NCBI RefSeq assembly: GCF_047730065.1
Contig: NZ_CP159829.1
Location: forward strand, 1,488,001 to 1,552,000
Direction: 5' to 3'
Source of the DNA: Njordibacter sp028825405
GTDB lineage: Bacteria; Pseudomonadota; Gammaproteobacteria; Pseudomonadales; Balneatricaceae
DNA: 64,000 bases
Within the stretch, counting starts at the first letter, position 1; each line of letters begins with the position of its first letter. This document shows, in pieces, positions 52,786-62,609 of the stretch. Under the pieces are notes generated by a model, which was given only the letters and a program-made list of their open reading frames with translations, had not been told where the DNA came from and did no database searches. Both the position numbers and the translations under genes were made by a program.

Positions 52786-53670
52786 TTAGGCTTCAATTAC
52801 AGGAGCTGGTTGCTGCGTCATGGCACTTAATAAGCGGCACACAGTGGTGCGCATTTCATGCCTAGGTACGATCATATCAATGGCACCATGATCCAGTAAG
52901 AACTCACTCTTTTGAAAGCCTTCTGGTAAGGTTTCACGCACAGTTTGTTCAATGACCCGCGGCCCAGCAAAACCCATGCGTGCGCCAGGTTCTGCAAGGT
53001 TTACATCACCTAACATCGCTAAACTAGCTGATACGCCGCCATAAACGGGGTCTGTCAGTACCGAGACATAGGGAATGCCCTGTTGTTTAAGCTTTTCTAA
53101 AGCAGCACTGGTTTTTGCCATTTGAAAAAGAGAGGTTAAGGCTTCTTGCATGCGCGCGCCGCCAGAAGCAGAGAAACACACCATAGGTATGCCCTGTTCC
53201 ATACTCACATTAGCTGCTCGAACAAAGCGTTCGCCCACGACTGCACCCATAGACCCACCTAAAAAGTTAAATTCAAAGGCCACAGCCACTACATCTAACC
53301 CTCCTAACTTACCTTTCATTGCCACCAGTGCATCTTTTTCTTCAGTGGCTTTTTGAGCTGCAGTTAAGCGATCTTTGTACTTTTTTACGTCTTTAAACTT
53401 AAGTTTATCAACAGGCTCTATTTCTGCTGCTATCTCGGCACCAGAATGAGCATCTAAAAACATGGTCAACCGATTGCGAGCCGTGACTCGCATGTGATGT
53501 TCACACTTGGTGCACACCTCTAAATTTTTTTCTAATTCTGGTTTATACAAAGCCGCTGCGCACTTGGGGCACTTCTTCCATACGCCTTCTGGAATGTTAC
53601 TACGTCGATCTTTATTACCTAAGTTGGTCAAAATACCCGCAGGTACAATTTTATCTAACCAGCTACTCAT
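52786..53670 (-). CDS. accD: Acetyl-CoA carboxylase carboxyltransferase subunit beta
   Basis: 294 residues. An N-terminal zinc ribbon with two pairs (CPKC and CTKC, 19 residues apart) precedes the crotonase-like carboxyltransferase domain (SGGARMQEALTSLFQMAKTSAAL near 168; DPVYGGVSASLAMLGDV near 207). First step of fatty acid synthesis. Standard order before folC. Confidence 0.97.
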   Translation of the reverse strand: MSSWLDKIVPAGILTNLGNKDRRSNIPEGVWKKCPKCAAALYKPELEKNLEVCTKCEHHMRVTARNRLTMFLDAHSGAEIAAEIEPVDKLKFKDVKKYKDRLTAAQKATEEKDALVAMKGKLGGLDVVAVAFEFNFLGGSMGAVVGERFVRAANVSMEQGIPMVCFSASGGARMQEALTSLFQMAKTSAALEKLKQQGIPYVSVLTDPVYGGVSASLAMLGDVNLAEPGARMGFAGPRVIEQTVRETLPEGFQKSEFLLDHGAIDMIVPRHEMRTTVCRLLSAMTQQPAPVIEA

Positions 53671-53766
53671 AGCTTCCCCCGTCGTGACCTTTAATCACGG
53701 CATTAAAATATTATAGTTATTGAGCCATTAAATGTATGGCTTGGCGCCCTGTTGATGACTTTTACA

Positions 53767-54447
53767 CTAGTCATTCAGGTTCCCTTTTACTCCGTTATGG
53801 TTTGATGAAGACGCAGATACGTCAGACCAATAGGGCTTTGCTTGGCCCATAAAAGCGGCAATTCTAGCACGATCTTTCACACCTTTGTGGCTTTCAACAC
53901 CGCCACTCACATCAATCGCCCAAGGTTTAACTTGTTGTATCGCTTGCCTTACATTACCCACATGAATACCTCCAGCTAAGACGACATCGGCAGCAATGTC
54001 GTTAGGAATACGATGCCAATCAAATTGATCACCTGTTCCACCTGGCACACCTGTCTTATAGGCATCAAGTAACAAACCCTGAGCTGCGCTATAGTATTCA
54101 CGCTGTTGATGTAGGTTAATCTTGTCACGCATTCTCACAGCTTTAATCCAAGGTAGCTGAAATTGCTCACAAAATTGCGCTGATTCTTGGCCGTGAAATT
54201 GTAATAAAGAGAGAGGGACTTGGGAAAGGATTTCATCGATGTCTGCTGCAGTCGCATCCACAAATAAGCCTACACAGGACACGAAAGGAGGTAAGGCCCG
54301 TGCAATCTCTGCCGCCGTGTCGATGTCTACAGACCTAGGGCTGGGCCGATAAAACACTAAGCCTATGGCATCCGCTCCAGCTTGGGCAGCGAAAACTGCA
54401 TCGTCTGCGTGGCGAAGGCCACATATTTTTACGCGAGATTGAGTCAA
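53767..54447 (-). CDS. trpF: Phosphoribosylanthranilate isomerase
   Basis: 226 residues, a TIM barrel with the catalytic cysteine in KICGLRHADDA and the phosphate-binding GGIHVGNV segment; DVSGGVESHKGVKD closes the barrel. Tryptophan pathway, third step. It has a slightly longer C-terminal tail than usual (YWSDVSASSSNHNG). No other trp gene is adjacent; the truA-trpF-accD order is normal for Gammaproteobacteria. Confidence 0.96.
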   Translation of the reverse strand: MTQSRVKICGLRHADDAVFAAQAGADAIGLVFYRPSPRSVDIDTAAEIARALPPFVSCVGLFVDATAADIDEILSQVPLSLLQFHGQESAQFCEQFQLPWIKAVRMRDKINLHQQREYYSAAQGLLLDAYKTGVPGGTGDQFDWHRIPNDIAADVVLAGGIHVGNVRQAIQQVKPWAIDVSGGVESHKGVKDRARIAAFMGQAKPYWSDVSASSSNHNGVKGNLND

Positions 54448-54551
54448 AATGAGTCGCTGTTATTATTCAGTAAGGTGCCAAGGTATGGAGGTCAATGTTA
54501 GCAGATAAATCAACCCGAGGGATTACTATTTGAGTTTATTAAGACACTCTT

Positions 54552-55403
54552 TTAAGCATTCATCCAAGGCACCAAAAAATGTGGCCCCAAGGGCCCCTTT
54601 GGTAAGCCAAAACTTGTATCATATTCAGCATCTACAAAGTATAAACCATATGGTGGCGCAGTGGCTGCATTGACCCCTCGATCCTTCGCCATTAAAACTT
54701 CTAAGGCCCATTCTGGGGCTGCTTCACCCGTACCAACTTTCATCAGCAACCCAGCCAAGTTTCGAATCATATGTTGTAAAAAAGCATTAGCACGAACGTC
54801 TAAAACAATGTAATTCCCAGCAGCAACAACATTAAGATGGTGAATGGTTCGAATGGGGTTATTGGCCTGACAGGCAGACGCTCGAAAGGAGCTAAAATCG
54901 TGGGTTCCAAGCAAGTAGTCAGCAGCTGTTTGCATTTGGTTCACGTCTAAGGGTCGATAGTTCCAGCTGACTTCTTTGTCCATCAAAGCTGGCCGCATGG
55001 GATGGTTATAAATCACGTAGCGGTACCTGCGGGCTGAAGCAGCAAAGCGTGCATGAAATTTTTCACCCACAGGATGTGCCCACTGGATAGCAACATCATC
55101 AGGTAAGTTCATATTGCCACCATGGGTCCATGCTCGCAGAGGTCTTTGTGCCAAAGTATCAAAATGAACTACTTGCGCGCTGGCATGCACTCCCGCATCT
55201 GTGCGACCTGCACACATGACTTTAATAGGCTCGTTGGCCACCTTAGTGAGGGCATCTTCAAGCTTTTCTTGTACACTAATATGACCATGGGGCTGGCGTT
55301 GCCAGCCATGATAATGACGACCGTTATAAGCCACTCCTAAGGCAATGCGCTGATGTCCATGGGCCAAAAACTCAGATGCATCGGCTTTAAAAAATGTACT
55401 CAT
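54552..55403 (-). CDS. truA: tRNA pseudouridine(38-40) synthase
   Basis: 283 residues. The catalytic aspartate is in CAGRTDAGVHA near residue 67; LALGVAYNGRHYHGWQRQP opens the fold, and FLQHMIRNLAGLLMKVG is in the second half. Acts on several tRNAs in the anticodon stem. Six bases after the fimV stop. Confidence 0.96.
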   Translation of the reverse strand: MSTFFKADASEFLAHGHQRIALGVAYNGRHYHGWQRQPHGHISVQEKLEDALTKVANEPIKVMCAGRTDAGVHASAQVVHFDTLAQRPLRAWTHGGNMNLPDDVAIQWAHPVGEKFHARFAASARRYRYVIYNHPMRPALMDKEVSWNYRPLDVNQMQTAADYLLGTHDFSSFRASACQANNPIRTIHHLNVVAAGNYIVLDVRANAFLQHMIRNLAGLLMKVGTGEAAPEWALEVLMAKDRGVNAATAPPYGLYFVDAEYDTSFGLPKGPLGPHFLVPWMNA

Positions 55404-55408
55404 ATCAA

Positions 55409-57250
55409 TTAGGCTTTGTTAATGCTAGATAATAAAGCTTGTGCTTGCGCTTTTTGTTGGCGGTTACCTTGCTGCATGATTTCTTGCAAGATCGCCCTGC
55501 TTTGAGAAATCTCACCCATATCGCGGTAACTTGAGGCTAAATCTAACTTGGTGTTCATTTCTTCCTCATGGGTTAGGTATTCCAAAGGCTCATCAGCTTG
55601 GTTATGCATATGCCTTTGGCCAGTTAACATGGCCTCTATGTCAGTCGACAAGTGTAATTGGTCATCTTGAATTTCAGAGCTAAAACCCTGCCGCGCTAAC
55701 TCTGCTTCTTCTCGCTCTTGCTCACGCAATAACTCTTCAATAAAGCTGCGCTCTGGCATGCCCCCTTGCATTTTTTTAGCCCCTGTATGCAAATCAGCTT
55801 GTTTAGCACTAGGCGCAGAGTCATAGTCAGTCAAAGGCTCTAGGCTCACAGTCTCTGCATCTGCAATCTCTGGTGTGATTGGTGGTGTGGTTTTATTTTT
55901 TCTGCGCCGAATCAACCACCAAACTAAGGTCATGCCAAACAGTGCAGGTGCCCATATAAATGCCCAGATTTTAGCAACATCAAGCCACGCATAAAACTGG
56001 TCATATTGGCTGTTTTCTTCTTCAATTTGTGCTGCCATATCAATCTTTTCTTGCGTTGCTAACAACTCCTGTTTGGCCGTTTCTAGATCTTGCTCTGCCT
56101 TGTTTAGATCAGCTTGAGTAGATTCAAACTGCTGATCTAGGCTCAGCATGTTGGTTTCTAGCTGAGTTCTCTGGGTATTAAGTTCTTTAATACCTTGCTC
56201 TTGTACAGCCACACCTTGAACTAAATTCTCATTAGTTGTGGCTAGCAACTCTTGTTGCGTGACTGCCTCTTTGTAATCAGCTTGCAGACTTTTAACTTCT
56301 TCTTCCAGCGCTTGGGACTGAGTGGATAACAGTTTAAGTTTATCCTGCTCAACTTTTAATAAGTCAGTGGTTAAAGGTTGATTAGACGCAGTTTCATTAG
56401 CAGTTTTTGGGGTGGTGACTGCAGGCTTTGGTGTTTTCTTAACGGGGGCTGGAATTAAAGCGTCATAAGCCGTTTTTGCTTGTTTAGCATTGAGGGCGTT
56501 AACTTCTTCAGGCGTGGGCAAGCGCAGCTGACTATTGACTAACAATTGACGAATATCACCATCCTTATAAGCCAAAGGATTAGCTTTATAAAGGGCTATT
56601 AAGGTTTGCCAAGGACTGATGCCTTGGGGACTATTATTGACTGCAATACGCCATAAAGTTTGCCCTGGTTTAACCAGCACTAGGGGCGGTGCAACAACAA
56701 CCGTGTCTAATTTAGTGGTTTCAGCCTGAGATGCCACTAATTGCGCCACAGCTTCTTCGAGCACAACCTCAGCTTCTAATGTTTCTATGGGTGTTGCTTC
56801 CTGCTCCGGAGTAGGTTGTATGGGGCTTTCATTAATGGTTATAGGGCTACCAAAAGGCGGGAGTGTGACGGCATATTCGGCTAATAACCGGCCACCCAGA
56901 TAATCGACTTCAAAAATAAGATCAAGCGTTGCTTGCTCCACTGGTTGTTGACCAAATACTTCAATAAAATAACGACCCTCTTTCTCAACAACTTTGACAT
57001 CGAGCTGCGAGTACCATTGTTGGTAAGGTAAATTGGCTGCCATAAATTGCGCCAGTCCTGCCACCCGAGCGGCCATCGAGTTTGGCAAAACACCTTCTGC
57101 CTCTACCAATTCTACCTGTAACTGCAAAGACTGCTGCTGGGTCGAATATAACTGTATTTTTCCTAAGGCAATCGCTTGCACGTTTGCGCTTAAAAAAATA
57201 CTAGTGAAACCAAGCAAATAAATTACTCGCTTCAAGGTTATGGATATCAT
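55409..57250 (-). CDS. fimV: FimV-like polar/type IV pilus motility protein
   Basis: 613 residues from the ATG at 57250, which has GGAG upstream. An N-terminal signal or anchor (VIYLLGFTSIFLSANVQA), the FimV beta-rich region, a LysM-like segment (VLVKPGQTLWRIAVNNSP near 195), a long coiled coil (300-405), a transmembrane helix (WAFIWAPALFGMTLVWWL near 430) followed by RRRK, and a C-terminal TPR-like FimV domain (TKLDLASSYRDMGEISQSRAIL). It lies between asd and truA as in Pseudomonas. Shorter than P. aeruginosa FimV (about 919 residues). Confidence 0.9.
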   Translation of the reverse strand: MISITLKRVIYLLGFTSIFLSANVQAIALGKIQLYSTQQQSLQLQVELVEAEGVLPNSMAARVAGLAQFMAANLPYQQWYSQLDVKVVEKEGRYFIEVFGQQPVEQATLDLIFEVDYLGGRLLAEYAVTLPPFGSPITINESPIQPTPEQEATPIETLEAEVVLEEAVAQLVASQAETTKLDTVVVAPPLVLVKPGQTLWRIAVNNSPQGISPWQTLIALYKANPLAYKDGDIRQLLVNSQLRLPTPEEVNALNAKQAKTAYDALIPAPVKKTPKPAVTTPKTANETASNQPLTTDLLKVEQDKLKLLSTQSQALEEEVKSLQADYKEAVTQQELLATTNENLVQGVAVQEQGIKELNTQRTQLETNMLSLDQQFESTQADLNKAEQDLETAKQELLATQEKIDMAAQIEEENSQYDQFYAWLDVAKIWAFIWAPALFGMTLVWWLIRRRKNKTTPPITPEIADAETVSLEPLTDYDSAPSAKQADLHTGAKKMQGGMPERSFIEELLREQEREEAELARQGFSSEIQDDQLHLSTDIEAMLTGQRHMHNQADEPLEYLTHEEEMNTKLDLASSYRDMGEISQSRAILQEIMQQGNRQQKAQAQALLSSINKA

Positions 57251-57303
57251 GTTTACGCCTACTCCAGCCGAAAGAACCACCATTGTCGCAGCCTTGGGGC
57301 TAC

Positions 57304-57330
57304 AAAAAAAAACGCCTGAGCGCCTTTTTT
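57304..57330 (-). terminator. Possible terminator of asd
   Basis: On the minus strand an A-run, GGCGC, a TCAG loop, GCGT and a nine-T run can form an eleven-pair stem, two of them G-U. It lies 14 bases past the asd stop and just before fimV, so it may reduce read-through. Confidence 0.55.
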
Positions 57331-57344
57331 AAACGTTAACACAT

Positions 57345-58466
57345 TTATGTATCTAACAAAATTCGCAACATCCGGCGCAAAGGCTCTGCTGCACCCCACA
57401 AAAGTTGATCACCTACGGTAAATGCTGATAAATATTCAGGCCCCATATTGAGCTTACGTAAACGCCCTATAGGCACATCCATAGTTCCTGTCACCCGCGC
57501 TGGGGTCAGTTCAGACATGGTCGTTTCACGATCATTTGGTATTACTTTAACCCAATCATTGGCCTTGGCAAGCATGTCTTCAATCTCGTCCATAGGCACA
57601 TTTTGCTTCATTTTTATGGTTAACGCCTGACTGTGACAGCGCATAGCACCTACCCGAACGCACAAGCCATCTACTGGAATAATCTTATTAGTGCGACCCA
57701 ATATTTTGTTAGTTTCGGCTTGAGCCTTCCATTCCTCACGACTTTGGCCGTTATCTAACTGCGAGTCGATCCAAGGAATCAAACTGCCAGCTAAAGGCGC
57801 ACCAAACTGACTGGCATCATTGTCACCGGCATTGATGGCAGCTGAAACTTTGCGATCAATGTCTAAAATGGCAGACGCCGGATTAGCCAACTCACCTGCC
57901 ACAGATTGGTTAATGTAACCCATTTGATTGAGCAGTTCTCGCATATGGCGAGCGCCTCCACCTGAAGCTGATTGATAGGTCATGGCTGACATCCATTCAA
58001 TCTGGTCAGCAGCAAATAAACCACCTAAAGCCAACATCATTAAGCTGACAGTGCAGTTGCCACCAATAAAATCGGTTTTACCCTGAGCTAAGGCCTGATC
58101 AATCATACCACGGTTAACTGGATCCAGAATAATCACACTGGCATCTTGCATGCGCAAGCTAGACGCTGCATCGATCCAATAGCCTTTCCAACCAGCCTGA
58201 CGCAAGGGGGCATATACACGATCCGTATAATCACCACCCTGACATGAAATAATAATATCCATGGTTTTAAGGGTGTCAATGTCGTGGGCATCTTGCAAAA
58301 CCGGTGTATCTACACCAAAGTCAGGCGCCGCTTGGCCAGCCTGAGAGGTGGTAAAGAATATCGGTTCGATGATCTGTAAATCATTTTCTTCTTGCATACG
58401 CTGCATCAATACTGACCCAACCATGCCACGCCAACCTACGAGTCCTACACGCTTCATTTGCTTCAA
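57345..58466 (-). CDS. asd: Aspartate-semialdehyde dehydrogenase
   Basis: 373 residues. The NADP-binding VGLVGWRGMVGSVLMQRM opens the protein; the catalytic cysteine is in GGNCTVSLMMLALGGL near 135; the QSASGGGARHMRELL stretch and GLCVRVGAMRCHSQAL follow. Common step to lysine, threonine and methionine. Standard order leuB-asd-fimV. Confidence 0.96.
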   Translation of the reverse strand: MKQMKRVGLVGWRGMVGSVLMQRMQEENDLQIIEPIFFTTSQAGQAAPDFGVDTPVLQDAHDIDTLKTMDIIISCQGGDYTDRVYAPLRQAGWKGYWIDAASSLRMQDASVIILDPVNRGMIDQALAQGKTDFIGGNCTVSLMMLALGGLFAADQIEWMSAMTYQSASGGGARHMRELLNQMGYINQSVAGELANPASAILDIDRKVSAAINAGDNDASQFGAPLAGSLIPWIDSQLDNGQSREEWKAQAETNKILGRTNKIIPVDGLCVRVGAMRCHSQALTIKMKQNVPMDEIEDMLAKANDWVKVIPNDRETTMSELTPARVTGTMDVPIGRLRKLNMGPEYLSAFTVGDQLLWGAAEPLRRMLRILLDT

Positions 58467-58577
58467 CCCTGTGTATTAAAAATATGTGCTAAAAATGTAT
58501 GTCAAAGATATTGCATAAAGGCTACTTTACCAGCCTATATAAGAACCTATATAACAACCTTTATAAAGACCGTTATA

Positions 58578-59660
58578 TTAACCCTTAACCAACGCAGAAA
58601 CCACGGCAGCACCCATGGATTTAGTATCCACTGTTTGGTTACCTAGGGAACTTATGTCCTCTGTGCGCAGGCCTTGATCTAACACCACACTCACAGCAGC
58701 TTCAATGGCATCAGCCGCAGCACCTTGGTTTAAAGTATAACGCAGCATCATAGCCGCTGATAAAATAGTAGCCAATGGGTTAGCTTTACCTTGACCCGCA
58801 ATGTCTGGAGCCGAACCATGGCAGGGTTCATACATGCCTTTGCCTGATTCATCTAAGGAGGCGGAGGGCAGCATGCCAATCGAACCCGTGAGCATCGCTG
58901 CTGCGTCAGACAATATATCGCCAAACATGTTGCCAGTGACCATGACATCAAACTGTTTCGGCGCACGCACCAACTGCATGGCGGCATTGTCTACATACAT
59001 ATGACTGAGTTCGACATCTGGGTAGTCCTTTGCCATCTCATCCATCACTTCGCGCCACAGCACCGTCACTTCTAATACATTGGCTTTATCGACCGAACAC
59101 AACCTACCACTGCGGGCTCGAGCTGCTTCAAAAGCCACCTTACCAATGCGCCGAATCTCTGATTCTGCATAAACATAAGTGTTGTAACCTTGGCGTTCAC
59201 CGTTATCCAATACCCGAATGCCACGCGGTTGGCCAAAATAAATACCCCCAGTGAGCTCACGCACAATGAGAATATTTAAGCCTGATACAATTTCAGGTTT
59301 TAAACTCGACGCATCGGCCAACTGTGGGTACAAAATAGCCGGCCGCAGGTTACCAAATAGGTTCAAGTTAGAACGTAAGCCCAATAAACCCTTTTCTGGG
59401 CGAATGGCCATATCCAAAGCATCCCACTTAGGCCCGCCCACGGCACCTAATAAAATCGCATCTGCCGCTTTAGCGGCGGTTAAGGTGGCTTCAGGCAGGG
59501 GGCCACCTGTAGCATCAATGGCACTGCCACCGACTAATGCACGACTAATGTTAAGACCTAAATCAAATTTATGATCCACTGCATGCAGCACCTTTTCAGC
59601 TTCAGCCACAATTTCTGGGCCAATACCGTCACCAGGCAAAACCAATACATTATGTGTCAT
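58578..59660 (-). CDS. leuB: 3-Isopropylmalate dehydrogenase
   Basis: 360 residues. VLPGDGIGPEIVAEAEKVL starts the fold; SNLNLFGNLRPA, RELTGGIYFGQPRG and MLPSASLDESGKGMYEP are family landmarks. NAD-dependent oxidation and decarboxylation of 3-isopropylmalate in leucine synthesis. 64 bases after leuD, in the leuCDB operon. Confidence 0.97.
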   Translation of the reverse strand: MTHNVLVLPGDGIGPEIVAEAEKVLHAVDHKFDLGLNISRALVGGSAIDATGGPLPEATLTAAKAADAILLGAVGGPKWDALDMAIRPEKGLLGLRSNLNLFGNLRPAILYPQLADASSLKPEIVSGLNILIVRELTGGIYFGQPRGIRVLDNGERQGYNTYVYAESEIRRIGKVAFEAARARSGRLCSVDKANVLEVTVLWREVMDEMAKDYPDVELSHMYVDNAAMQLVRAPKQFDVMVTGNMFGDILSDAAAMLTGSIGMLPSASLDESGKGMYEPCHGSAPDIAGQGKANPLATILSAAMMLRYTLNQGAAADAIEAAVSVVLDQGLRTEDISSLGNQTVDTKSMGAAVVSALVKG

Positions 59661-59724
59661 GTCATTATCTCTGTTGTGTTATCTCTGTTCTGTTTTATGG
59701 GGTATTTAAATCCTTGGGTGCGTG

Positions 59725-60363
59725 TTAAACAAACAACCAAGGTGCCTGCTGCTGACGCTTTTGTTCGTAGCGCTTAATCTGACTGGTTTTTTCTAAAGTT
59801 AAACCAATATCGTCCAAACCGTGCAATAAACAATGGCGCCTGAAACTATCAACACTAAATGCAATGTCGCCTGCGCTACCGCCAGTAATTAATCCTGTCT
59901 CAAGATCCACCGTTAACTCGAACCCAAGTTGACCTTGTGCATCTTCAAACAATTGATCCATCTGCTCATCCAATAGGGTAATGGGTAAGATGCCATTTTT
60001 AAAACAGTTATTATAAAAAATGTCAGCAAAGCTTGGGGCGATAACGCATGAAACACCAAAATCGAGTAACGCCCAAGGGGCATGTTCGCGGCTTGACCCA
60101 CAACCAAAGTTCTGCCTTGCTAAGAGTATCTTAGCACCTTGATAGCGTGGATAATTAAGCACAAAGTCAGTATTTATCGGCCTTTGCGTAGAATCTTGGT
60201 CAGGTTGACCTTCATCAAGGTAACGTAATTCATCAAATAAATTAGGACCAAAGCCAGATCGTTTAATCGACTTTAAAAACTGCTTAGGAATAATCATGTC
60301 TGTATCGACATTAGCACGATCTAGAGGCACGGCTATACCACTTAATTGAGTAAATGCTTGCAT
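59725..60363 (-). CDS. leuD: 3-Isopropylmalate dehydratase small subunit
   Basis: 212 residues from the ATG at 60363, one base after the leuC stop; the open frame continues upstream into leuC, but the family start is MQAFTQLSGIAVPLDRANVDTDMIIP. The swivel-domain loop NFGCGSSREHAPWAL is intact. Works with LeuC to isomerise 2-isopropylmalate. Confidence 0.97.
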   Translation of the reverse strand: MQAFTQLSGIAVPLDRANVDTDMIIPKQFLKSIKRSGFGPNLFDELRYLDEGQPDQDSTQRPINTDFVLNYPRYQGAKILLARQNFGCGSSREHAPWALLDFGVSCVIAPSFADIFYNNCFKNGILPITLLDEQMDQLFEDAQGQLGFELTVDLETGLITGGSAGDIAFSVDSFRRHCLLHGLDDIGLTLEKTSQIKRYEQKRQQQAPWLFV

Positions 60364-60364
60364 C

Positions 60365-61795
60365 TTATAAGGCTCCCTTAAACTCGCGAACGTCAACAAA
60401 ATGCCCTGCAATGGCGGCCGCAGCGGCCATTGCAGGACTAACCAAATGAGTACGTCCACCAAAGCCTTGGCGACCTTCAAAATTACGATTCGAGGTCGAT
60501 GCACAATGCTCACCTGACCCTAATTTATCGGCATTCATGGCCAAACACATAGAACAGCCAGGTTCACGCCACTCAAGCCCTGCATTAGTAAAAATGGTAT
60601 GCAAACCCTCAGCTTCGGCTTGCGCCTTCACCAAACCGGAACCTGGCACCACCAAGGCCTGCTTCAACGTTTTTGCCACCTGATGCCCTTCCACTACCGA
60701 GGCTGCTGCGCGCAGGTCTTCAATGCGGCTATTGGTACAAGAGCCAATAAATACACGATCTAATTGAATGTCAGTGATGGCCTGACCTGCAGTTAACCCC
60801 ATATATTCAAGAGCGCGAGTCATACCCGAGGCTTTTACCTCATCTTTTTCTTGAGCAGGGTTAGGCACCCTGGCAAATACAGGCACCACCATTTCTGGCG
60901 AAGTACCCCAGGTGACTTGGGGTGCCATACTGGCACCGTCTAGCACCACCACATGATCAAACTCAGCGTCAGTATCAGAGTGTAAGTCTTGCCAAGCGCT
61001 CACAGCTAAATCCCAGTTCGCTCCTGAGGGCGCAAAGGGACGCCCCTTAACATAGTCAATGGTGGTTTGATCTACTGCCACCATACCCACGCGTGCACCT
61101 GCCTCAATGGCCATGTTACACACCGTCATGCGGCCTTCCATGGTCATGTCTTCAAACACTTGGCCACCAAATTCAATGGCATAACCCGTGCCGCCAGCGG
61201 TGCCAATAACACCAATAATAGCCAACACCACATCTTTAGACGTGACCCCATCGCCGAGTACACCATCTACCCGCACTAACATGTTTTGAGATTTTTTTTG
61301 AATCAAACACTGAGTGGCCAACACATGCTCCACTTCTGAAGTTCCAATGCCGTGGGCTAATGCCCCCAAAGCGCCATGAGTAGCGGTATGGGAATCACCA
61401 CACACAACAGTCATACCGGGCAAAGTAGCGCCCTGCTCTGGGCCCACCACATGTACAATGCCTTGGCGCTCATCTTGCATTTTAAATTCGGTAATACCAA
61501 ACTCATCACAATTGTCACCCAAGGTCACCACTTGAATCTTAGATACAGGGTCGGTAATACCCTCCACACCAATGACCCGCTCGTCAAAAGTGGTCGGTAC
61601 GTTATGATCTGGGGTGGCTAAGTTAGTGTCAATGCGCCATGGCTTGCGGCCTGCAATACGCAAGCCCTCAAAGGCTTGGGGTGAGGTGACTTCGTGCAAT
61701 AGGTGTCGATCAATGTAAATCAAACAACTGCCATCGTCTTGTTGGCTAACAAGGTGGGCATCCCATAACTTGTCATAAAGAGTTTTACTGGCCAT
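60365..61795 (-). CDS. leuC: 3-Isopropylmalate dehydratase large subunit
   Basis: 476 residues, aconitase-fold. Cluster cysteines are in FIGSCTNSRIEDLR near 345 and EPGCSMCLAMN near 410; VCGDSHTATHGALGALAHGIGTSEVEHV is typical. First gene of leuCDB; the 167 bases upstream should contain the operon promoter. Confidence 0.97.
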   Translation of the reverse strand: MASKTLYDKLWDAHLVSQQDDGSCLIYIDRHLLHEVTSPQAFEGLRIAGRKPWRIDTNLATPDHNVPTTFDERVIGVEGITDPVSKIQVVTLGDNCDEFGITEFKMQDERQGIVHVVGPEQGATLPGMTVVCGDSHTATHGALGALAHGIGTSEVEHVLATQCLIQKKSQNMLVRVDGVLGDGVTSKDVVLAIIGVIGTAGGTGYAIEFGGQVFEDMTMEGRMTVCNMAIEAGARVGMVAVDQTTIDYVKGRPFAPSGANWDLAVSAWQDLHSDTDAEFDHVVVLDGASMAPQVTWGTSPEMVVPVFARVPNPAQEKDEVKASGMTRALEYMGLTAGQAITDIQLDRVFIGSCTNSRIEDLRAAASVVEGHQVAKTLKQALVVPGSGLVKAQAEAEGLHTIFTNAGLEWREPGCSMCLAMNADKLGSGEHCASTSNRNFEGRQGFGGRTHLVSPAMAAAAAIAGHFVDVREFKGAL

Positions 61796-61962
61796 GTGGT
61801 TTCCTGAGCACAGATTAAAGTGGTAGTATTATAACCCTAGCCAAAGCATAACTCTAATTCCAATTAATTTATATTTCCATTCCATTTGGTAATTTTAAAA
61901 GATAATACAATCTATCAACATAGCAGGTATAACTTTAAATCTAGCACAGCAGCCTATTCACT

Positions 61963-62370
61963 TTACTGCTTGGTAATGCGAGCTACACGGTGACAGTCAT
62001 CAAGGTTGAAATGATCACTACAAGACAACATATAGGGGTCAATGGCAGTCAACCACACCCAATCTAAGCTTTTTGTTTTGTTTATAGTTGCATTGCTGCC
62101 TCTGGCTGGATCAACGCTATTGAGGGAATGGTCAAGCCAACGCTTTCCCATGCCGTAACGTTGAGCAAACCCTCTGGTGTGAATCCATGCGTAGGGATCA
62201 CATTTAAAAGCACGACCTGCTGCTGAGTGATCGATCGCTGAATCTAGCAAAAGCTGCTCATGGGTTGGCTCAATCGCTTGTGCCGAACCACTCATGACTA
62301 AGTAAATAATTTTTGGGTATTGCCGCCTTGCGATTAGCTTGATGCTTTTCCAGCTTTGTTTGATTTTCAT
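61963..62370 (-). CDS. Hypothetical protein, possibly exported
   Basis: 135 residues. The basic start (MKIKQSWKSIKLIARRQYPK) followed by IIYLVMSGSAQA could be a weak signal peptide with cleavage after AQA; the mature part has three cysteines (C57 in FKCDPYAW, and the SCSDHFNLDDCHR pair) and a W-rich middle. I do not recognise a family. Located between leuC and the divergent LysR gene. Confidence 0.55.
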   Translation of the reverse strand: MKIKQSWKSIKLIARRQYPKIIYLVMSGSAQAIEPTHEQLLLDSAIDHSAAGRAFKCDPYAWIHTRGFAQRYGMGKRWLDHSLNSVDPARGSNATINKTKSLDWVWLTAIDPYMLSCSDHFNLDDCHRVARITKQ

Positions 62371-62609
62371 GCTTAGCTGCCTTTGATGGATGCCATGCTT
62401 GGCTGCTTTTCTGAGCTCATAGCTAACTCACTGCTAGTGCCATGCTGGGAGGCCGGCTCTTTAGTGCTTTCTTTTGAGCCTGCGGGGTCTGGTGCTAGTC
62501 AACGCCAACGCTACCCATTTGTTTTAGTTCACGAAAGCTATATTTGCTCGCCCTGAGTGTATAAAAGTTTTAAATTCCGTTTTAGAGTGCAAACAGGTAT
62601 TCTTCAGCC